Positions 6,846 through 11,562 of a stretch of DNA of 11,562 nucleotides are shown here, piece by piece. The stretch is from contig CAZHRJ010000099.1 in assembly GCA_964534765.1 (NCBI GenBank), positions 1 to 11,562 on the forward strand, in the 5' to 3' direction. The notes below the pieces were generated by a model. That model was not told the DNA's origin. It saw only the letters and a program-made list of their open reading frames with translations, and did not search any database. Both the position numbers and the translations under genes were made by a program. This DNA is from CAZHRJ01 sp964534765 (GTDB taxonomy: Bacteria; Lindowbacteria; 2-12-FULL-62-27). Position 1 is the first letter of the stretch. Every line of letters starts with the position of its first letter.

Positions 6846-6907
6846 GCCGGCGAATCATTGCCATCCCTGGCAATCGCCGGCACAGACCATCCATGGTCTA
6901 GTCGACG
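6846..6907 (-). repeat. Dispersed hairpin repeat, copy 2 (3' end of alanine dehydrogenase)
   Basis: This copy matches 1-61 at 60 of 61 bases (6847-6907). Because the base before it is visible, the outer stem is eight pairs: 6846-6853 with 6874-6881. The inner stem is 6858-6863 with 6868-6873, giving the same bulge and GGGA loop in RNA. A second perfect 7-base palindrome, AGACCAT/ATGGTCT, lies at 6884-6899. The gene's stop codon (6898-6900) and last two codons (Val-Asp) lie inside, exactly as for accC. The repeat fills most of the 95-base gap before aroE. With no U-tract, it could act as an mRNA 3'-end stabiliser, processing site or mobile palindrome; function unknown. Confidence 0.95.
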
Positions 6908-7881
6908 CCGAAATCAACTCGCGTGCCAAGGCCTTTATCGAGGGCTCGATCGAACACTCGTTTGGCCACGGCAATGTCCTGAATGGCCAGACCGGTCGAA
7001 TCGAAAATGGTTATGTCTTTATCGCCGGCGCGGCCCGGCTTCTGACCGGCGACGATCTCTCCCAGTTCAGCGTGGATGCGTGCCGGAGGGAACAGTCCCC
7101 GGGCGATGGGGATATTGATTTCGCCGCTGTGGATGGCCTGTTCGCGGTGGTCGACAACGACTTTGGCCCGGATCAGAATCTCCGGAGGCAACTCCTGCTT
7201 GCCCGGGGCGTCGGCTCCGATAGCGTTGATGTGACAGCCAGGCAAAAATGCCGTCGCTGCGCAGACCGGTCCCCGGCCGGGAGTCGTCGTCACCACGATC
7301 GGAGCGGCGGCGGCATCCTTCGCCGTCGGCGCCACGTTGGCGTCAATTCCATCGGCGCGGGCCTGCTCGCAAAATTGCTCCGCGCGAGATTTGTCCACGT
7401 CGTAGACGGCGATCGACCGGATCGGCCGGACGAGTTTCAGAAAACGGAACTGGTAGCGCGCTTGAGTCCCCGCGCCGATGAATCCGGCCGACGCCGCGTC
7501 CGTGCGGGCGAGAAGTTTGGCGGCGAGAGCGCCGGCGGCGGCCGTCCGAAGCGCCGTGAGGGCGGTGGCGGAAAGAATAGCCTGTGGAAATCCGCTGACG
7601 GGATCGTTGAGGACAATCAGCGCCATCACCGTCGGCAATCCGGCCCTCGGATTTAGCGGATGCGAATTCACAACTTTGACGCCCGATGCCTGCAGGTGCG
7701 GCAGATAGGCCGGCATAGTTCGAAGGTCTCCTGAAAATTCCGGAAAGGTGAGATAACTTTTTGACGGCATCTGAACCTGACCGAGACCAGCCAGTCGAAA
7801 CGCCTCCTCCACCGCTTCCATCACGAGCGGATCATCCGCCAGCGACTGGACAATGGATCCGTTTAAGATCAGTGTCTGCAT
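6898..7881 (-). CDS. Alanine dehydrogenase-like enzyme, ornithine cyclodeaminase/mu-crystallin family
   Basis: The 327-residue protein is a likely NAD(P)-dependent amino/imino acid oxidoreductase. From memory it closely resembles the archaeal-type alanine dehydrogenase of Archaeoglobus fulgidus in length and in colinear motifs. These are MQTLILNG at the start, MPSKSYLTF (38-46), GDLRTMPAYL with Arg54, GVKVVNSHPLNP with Lys69, LPTVMALIVLND, Arg112, the Rossmann loop GAGTQA (136-141), TTTPGRGPV, INAIGADAPGKQEL with Asp224, and FDSTGLAIQDIAVAK near the C terminus. The ATG at 7881 gives the family N terminus; upstream TTG at 7944 would add 21 unrelated residues. It lies 66 bases after the histidine kinase gene and ends inside the repeat. 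Substrate could instead be another small imino acid or ornithine, so the family is sure but specificity is less so. Confidence 0.88.
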   Translation of the reverse strand: MQTLILNGSIVQSLADDPLVMEAVEEAFRLAGLGQVQMPSKSYLTFPEFSGDLRTMPAYLPHLQASGVKVVNSHPLNPRAGLPTVMALIVLNDPVSGFPQAILSATALTALRTAAAGALAAKLLARTDAASAGFIGAGTQARYQFRFLKLVRPIRSIAVYDVDKSRAEQFCEQARADGIDANVAPTAKDAAAAPIVVTTTPGRGPVCAATAFLPGCHINAIGADAPGKQELPPEILIRAKVVVDHREQAIHSGEINIPIARGLFPPARIHAELGEIVAGQKPGRAGDKDITIFDSTGLAIQDIAVAKRVFDRALDKGLGTRVDFGVD

Positions 7882-7947
7882 AGGTTCCCGAATCGATCCG
7901 ACATTCCCCGCATTTCGGAGCGATCTCACATCAGAGGATACCAAAAG

Positions 7948-9492
7948 TCAATTAGCTGACGCCGACCTCCCGTGATCCAAGCCGTACCGGAGAGGAAACG
8001 TCGCAGTGACCGTCGTGCCTTCGCCGACTCTGGAGGTCGCTCTGACTGTTCCCCCATGTGATTCAACGATTCCTTTGACCAAGGCCAGACCCAAGCCCAA
8101 TCCTTTTACTTTCCGGCCCGTGCCCGATTCGATTTGATAGAACTTGTCGAAAATCCGGTCCAACTTGTCCTCGGGAATGCCCGGACCATCGTCGGTGATG
8201 GAAAAATGAATCTCCTGTTCGTTTTCGAATACCCTGAATTGGATCCGCCCCAGAGCCGGCGAGAATTTGCATGCGTTCGAAAATAGATTGTCGATCACTT
8301 CCCTCACCCGGTCCGCGTCCCAGACGGCGGGAGACAGCCTATCAGGGATATCCGCCGTGAATTGATTTTTTCGAGCCCATTCATGACCCTGAAACGCCCT
8401 CACCATGTCTTTGGCCAGCTGGGCGGGATCGATCTCGCGCTTGTTCAAAGCAAACATTCCGCCCTGGATTTTGGACAGATCCAGCAATTGTTCGACCATG
8501 CGGAGCAATCGATCGGATTCTCTCTTGGCGGTGTCCAGCGATTCTCTCATTTTGGCCGGTGCATCGCCGAGCATCCCGGCCTGCATCATTTCGATGTAAC
8601 CGGAGAGGATCATGACCGGATTTCGAAGCTCGTGCGACGCCACAGAAATGAATTCCGACTTCATCTGGTCCAGCTCTTTCAATCGGGTTTGCATGTAATT
8701 GAAGGCCCGTGTGAGTTTGCCGATTTCATCGTCAGCCCGTACCGGTACGTCCTCCCCAAAATCGCCTTTCGACATCCGCAGGGCCCGGAGTTTCAGCCGG
8801 CTGAGAGGCCGGGTCATACTTTCCGCCAGCACGGCCGCGAGGAGGATGGAAACGATCAATGCCCCGGCCAGACAGATCAAATTGAGCGCGGCCGCCCGGC
8901 GAGACCTGGATTCCAACTCCCCGGTCAGGGCCAGCGATTGTTCCTCGAATTGGTCTCTGAGCTGCTGAATCCGTTCAAGACCCCCGCGCCCCGTCAGTTG
9001 AACGGTGTCCGCGGCATAACGTGACAAATCCATCCATTTTTGTTTTTGAATGAGTTCGGATTCCCGGTGGAGACAGGAAAGAAAGGCGTCCCAGTCGGCC
9101 TCAAGATACCGCGCGGAATCGGAGATATCGGCGTTGGACCGGAGCACCGGATTTTTCAGTAACTGATCAATGGTTGCCCGGGCTGTCCGATCCAGTGTCT
9201 CGATTCCACTCAATGCCTCAGTCGCGCGGAGCACCCGGAGTTTGACTTCGCGGGACTGCACACCATCCCAGACGGCCGCCAGATGCCGGACTGACCGGAG
9301 TGCTTCAAGGTTTCCCTCCCGAATGTCACTCAATCCGGCAATGGAAGCTTGAAATGTCGCGATCGAATAAACACCGGGCGCCGCCGCCAGGACGATCAGG
9401 GCCAAAAAGGCCAGCAGGAATTTCGTCCGAAATAACGCATTTCGCGGCAAGAGAAGCATCGAGCGTGGAATATCATCGCCGTCTTCAAACAT
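7948..9492 (-). CDS. Membrane sensor histidine kinase with HAMP domain
   Basis: From the chosen ATG the protein has 514 residues. A membrane segment (about 23-46) is followed by an extracytoplasmic, mostly helical sensor region of about 155 residues, which may form a four-helix bundle. Next come a second membrane segment (about 203-224), HAMP (about 225-277), HisKA with SHELRNP (phospho-His287), then the ATPase domain. The latter shows an N box NLFSNACKFSP, G1 DDGPGIPED, F box FDKFYQ, and G2 GLGLGLALVKGIVESHGG. The frame continues to a TTG at 9561, but that would place the divergent plus-strand promoter (9509-9536) within the coding region. ATG 9492 or 9459 is more natural; none has a good ribosome site. 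Its partners are probably the divergent receiver and NtrC-type genes. The ligand is unknown. Confidence 0.92.
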   Translation of the reverse strand: MFEDGDDIPRSMLLLPRNALFRTKFLLAFLALIVLAAAPGVYSIATFQASIAGLSDIREGNLEALRSVRHLAAVWDGVQSREVKLRVLRATEALSGIETLDRTARATIDQLLKNPVLRSNADISDSARYLEADWDAFLSCLHRESELIQKQKWMDLSRYAADTVQLTGRGGLERIQQLRDQFEEQSLALTGELESRSRRAAALNLICLAGALIVSILLAAVLAESMTRPLSRLKLRALRMSKGDFGEDVPVRADDEIGKLTRAFNYMQTRLKELDQMKSEFISVASHELRNPVMILSGYIEMMQAGMLGDAPAKMRESLDTAKRESDRLLRMVEQLLDLSKIQGGMFALNKREIDPAQLAKDMVRAFQGHEWARKNQFTADIPDRLSPAVWDADRVREVIDNLFSNACKFSPALGRIQFRVFENEQEIHFSITDDGPGIPEDKLDRIFDKFYQIESGTGRKVKGLGLGLALVKGIVESHGGTVRATSRVGEGTTVTATFPLRYGLDHGRSASAN

Positions 9493-9508
9493 CAAAGGGG
9501 GGCGTAAC

Positions 9509-9536
9509 TTGACCCCTTCCGTTTCGCCGATATAAT
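9509..9536 (+). promoter_or_regulatory. Sigma-70-type promoter for the receiver/NtrC operon
   Basis: TTGACC at 9509-9514 and a perfect TATAAT at 9531-9536 are separated by 16 bases. Transcription would start near 9543, leaving a leader of about 57 bases before the ATG at 9600. The AT-rich -10 also reads ATTATA on the other strand, so a divergent kinase promoter may overlap, though I find no good -35 for it. Confidence 0.7.
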
Positions 9537-9584
9537 TGGACGTGGGCCGGCGAAGGGCCAAAGGATTGAGGGCCGAGCCGAAAC

Positions 9585-9591
9585 GGGGAGG
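9585..9591 (+). promoter_or_regulatory. Shine-Dalgarno site of the receiver gene
   Basis: GGGGAGG lies eight bases before the ATG at 9600 and is the strongest ribosome site of the locus. It fixes the start, since the nearby ATG at 9593 is in another frame. Confidence 0.85.
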
Positions 9592-9599
9592 TATGCGCC

Positions 9600-10055
9600 A
9601 TGAATTCGAAGAAAGGTCGGAAAATTATTTTGATCATCGATGACGACGAGCCTCTTCGACAGATGCTACGCACCCTGTTCGAATCGAATGGGTGCGCGGT
9701 AGAAGCCGCTGCGAGCGGGATGGAGGGCGTACTGAAATCCATCCGCCAATTGCCCGATTTGATTATTTGCGACATCCGGATGTCGGGTATCGACGGAATT
9801 GAGACGTGTCGGCAGATCCGGCGGCGCCTGACGACCGACCAGTCGAAATTCATTCCGATTCTGATGCTGACCGGCCGGAAAACCCGTCTGGATGTTCGGG
9901 CGGCCATCGAAGCGGGCGCCATCGACTATCTCGTCAAACCCTTCGATCCGATGAAACTGCGTGAAAAAGTCAAAACCTATATTCAGCCGATGGAGGCCGT
10001 CAAACAGACGATGGCGATCGATGAGCTGAAACGAGCCTGGTCCAATCGGAGATGA
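9600..10055 (+). CDS. Stand-alone receiver-domain response regulator
   Basis: The 151-residue protein is a CheY-like receiver with no output domain. Acidic pocket residues fall in LIIDDDEP (11-18), the phospho-acceptor is Asp58 in IICDIRMSGIDG, and the switch residues are Thr91 (LMLTGR) and Lys113 (LVKPFDP). About 20 residues after the receiver (roughly 130-151) form a charged helical tail with no recognised domain. It has its own promoter and a strong ribosome site. Its stop overlaps the next gene's start by four bases (ATGA), so the two regulators should be made together. It may be a phosphate sink, a relay intermediate or a protein-interaction switch for the divergent kinase; the sequence does not decide which. 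Confidence 0.93.
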   Translation: MNSKKGRKIILIIDDDEPLRQMLRTLFESNGCAVEAAASGMEGVLKSIRQLPDLIICDIRMSGIDGIETCRQIRRRLTTDQSKFIPILMLTGRKTRLDVRAAIEAGAIDYLVKPFDPMKLREKVKTYIQPMEAVKQTMAIDELKRAWSNRR

Positions 10056-11428
10056 GTTCCATCAAAACCCTGCTGGTCGAAGACGATGAGAAAATGCGTC
10101 AGATGTTGTCCACCCTCCTCACTCAGCGCGGGCATGCCGTCACGGCCTGTACCAGCGGGGAGGAGGCTTGGAGCGAATTTGAGCAATCGGCGTTCCCCCT
10201 CGTTGTTCTTGACTGGACGCTTCCCGGCGAGATCGATGGCTTGCAACTGTGTCAGAAAATCCGGGCAGCGCCCAACGGAGACCTGGTTCTGATATTGCTT
10301 GTGACCGGCCGAAACCGGCCGGAGGATTTGAACGCGGTACTTGGTGCGGGAGCGGACGATTATGTGGTGAAGCCCGTCTCGATGTCGGTACTCAATGTTC
10401 GACTCGCCATCGCCGAACGCCGCGTGCGGGATCTGGCGACGATATTTGAAGCCAAGCAGAAAATCGGATTTCTGGAAGAGCAGGTGAAGAGCCGGACCGC
10501 GTTTGAGGGGATGATCGGCAAGAGCGCGGCCATGCAGGAGAGTTTCCGCCGGATCCGCCTCGCCGCGCAATCGGATGTCCCAGTACTAATTCTGGGAGAA
10601 TCGGGGACGGGCAAGGATCTTGCGGCTGGCGCGATTCATTCCTTGAGCGGCCGCAGGGACAAGTCTTTTCTGGCGATTAACTGTTCCGCCATCCCGGAGA
10701 CGCTGCTCGAAAGCGAGCTCTTCGGGCATGTGAAGGGCGCTTTTACCGGCGCATCCGGCGATCATATGGGTATTTTTCAGGCCGCGCATGGCGGTACCCT
10801 GTTTTTGGATGAAATCGGCGACCTGACGCCCAACCTCCAGGTCAAATTGCTTCGCACTCTTGAAAAGAATGAAGTCCGCCGGGTGGGCGATACGAAAACG
10901 CTCAACATTAATGTCCGGCTGATCTCGGCCACCAACCGGGATCTCAAGAGGCTTCTGGTAACGGGCGGTATGCGGGAGGATTTTTATTATCGAATCCAAG
11001 TCTTCGAAATCACCCTGCCGCCCCTGCGGGACCGCCCGGAAGATATCCCGCTGTTGGCGGATCATTTCCTCGGCGAATTTTCACGAAGCCAGCAAAAATC
11101 TATTCGGCACATCGACCGCGATGCAATGCTCAAACTTGTATCGCATCCCTGGCCCGGCAATATCCGGCAGCTTCGAAATGCCATCGAGCACGCCTGCGTG
11201 ACGGCCGATGGAGATTCACTGACGATACTTCATCTATCGGAGGACGTCCGTCATCCAAAAATGGCCCCTCCCAAACCGCTTGCCGAATCGACGGGTATCG
11301 AGCAGGATAAGCACCTGCTCCAAGAAGCACTCCGTCAGGCGGGAGGTAAACGGGTCGCGGCGGCCAAAGCCCTTCGCATCAGCCGTGTCACCCTCTGGAA
11401 GAAAATGCGACTGTTGGGTATCCAATAA
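10052..11428 (+). CDS. Sigma-54-dependent response regulator, NtrC family
   Basis: The 458-residue protein should, when phosphorylated, remodel RNA polymerase-sigma-54 at distant promoters. Domains in order are a receiver (1 to about 120; Asp11/Asp12, phospho-Asp54, Thr85, Lys107), a linker helix, then the AAA+ domain (about 152-385). The AAA+ domain has Walker A GESGTGKD (182-189), the sigma-54 contact loop GAFTGA (229-234), Walker B GGTLFLDEIGD (247-257), the arginine-finger region FYYRI (311-315), and sensor II WPGNIRQLRN (367-376). A Fis-type helix-turn-helix (about 424-456) contains GGKRVAAAKALRISRVTLWKK. All key residues are intact. I see no obvious sigma-54 promoter (TGGCAC-N5-TTGC) in the intergenic regions of the window, so its targets probably lie elsewhere. 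Confidence 0.97.
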   Translation: MSSIKTLLVEDDEKMRQMLSTLLTQRGHAVTACTSGEEAWSEFEQSAFPLVVLDWTLPGEIDGLQLCQKIRAAPNGDLVLILLVTGRNRPEDLNAVLGAGADDYVVKPVSMSVLNVRLAIAERRVRDLATIFEAKQKIGFLEEQVKSRTAFEGMIGKSAAMQESFRRIRLAAQSDVPVLILGESGTGKDLAAGAIHSLSGRRDKSFLAINCSAIPETLLESELFGHVKGAFTGASGDHMGIFQAAHGGTLFLDEIGDLTPNLQVKLLRTLEKNEVRRVGDTKTLNINVRLISATNRDLKRLLVTGGMREDFYYRIQVFEITLPPLRDRPEDIPLLADHFLGEFSRSQQKSIRHIDRDAMLKLVSHPWPGNIRQLRNAIEHACVTADGDSLTILHLSEDVRHPKMAPPKPLAESTGIEQDKHLLQEALRQAGGKRVAAAKALRISRVTLWKKMRLLGIQ

Positions 11429-11474
11429 GGATTCGCCGGTCTAACCCGGATATTTCATAAAAAAGAACGGTGAA

Positions 11475-11562
11475 GTGAGTCGTGCGATAAAGGATCGACG
11501 GCATCCGTCATATGTGGAGCACGAGCAGGCGACGATGCTGAAGCAGAGGATATTCGGGATCG
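11475..11562 (+). pseudogene. Fragment resembling IS1380-family transposase, cut by the window edge
   Basis: The frame is open from 11445 to the window end and from GTG 11475 reads VSRAIKDRRHPSYVEHEQ, then ATMLKQRIFGI. This matches, from memory, the conserved early block of IS1380-type transposases (D-x-R-H-P-x-x-V-x-H, then LL-x-QR-[IV]-[FY]-G-[IL]), normally located some 40-60 residues into the protein. Here the upstream space is only 46 bases after the intact NtrC-type gene, so the N-terminal coding region seems missing and the copy is probably 5'-truncated. The rest lies outside the window. The match is short, so a different small protein cannot be excluded. Confidence 0.45.

Noticed and set aside
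7919..7952. Weak promoter-like pair on the minus strand before the alanine dehydrogenase (TTGACT, 17 bases, TGAGAT)
   Set aside because: The -35 matches well but the -10 has only three of six consensus bases, and the -35 overlaps the end of the kinase gene; not enough to call.
10301..10325. Small GC-rich palindrome (CCGGCC, loop, GGCCGG) in the NtrC-type gene
   Set aside because: It falls inside the conserved receiver coding region and follows from the codons for TGRNRPE; short GGCC palindromes are expected in such DNA.

Overview
The window reads as a piece of a GC-rich bacterial chromosome, probably from an uncultured or environmental lineage. It carries a bacterial shikimate/fatty-acid housekeeping operon, a type IV prepilin peptidase and a sigma-54 (NtrC-type) two-component locus. 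I cannot name the phylum from sequence alone; such gene orders are known from several Gram-negative phyla.

Layout. Positions 1-9492 are transcribed on the minus strand and 9600-11428 on the plus strand, diverging from a promoter region at about 9493-9599. In transcription order the minus-strand genes are: a membrane sensor histidine kinase; an alanine dehydrogenase of the ornithine cyclodeaminase/mu-crystallin family; then a tightly packed run aroE - pilD - aroC - aroQ - pepP-like - efp - accB-like - accC. Within this run, neighbours overlap by 1-4 bases or are separated by at most 15 bases, which suggests one translationally coupled operon. On the plus strand a stand-alone receiver protein overlaps by 4 bases a complete NtrC-type response regulator. 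The last ~90 bases look like the start of an IS1380-type transposase remnant cut by the window edge.

How they work together. AroE, AroQ and AroC are three steps of chorismate synthesis. AccC, and in principle AccB, belong to acetyl-CoA carboxylase. EF-P relieves ribosome stalling at polyproline. PilD processes prepilins. The kinase, receiver and sigma-54 activator form a probable signalling set whose target is not visible here.

The most interesting points. (1) The accB-like protein has Asp where the biotinylated Lys should be (ALDI instead of the usual AMKM). (2) The adjacent EF-P has lost the PGKG loop and has Met34 at the position of the modified Lys. Thus two coupled neighbours each lack their family's hallmark modified lysine. 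(3) A 61-bp, 60/61-identical hairpin repeat containing the stop codon occurs at the 3' ends of both accC and the alanine dehydrogenase. It therefore brackets the whole aroE-accC operon.
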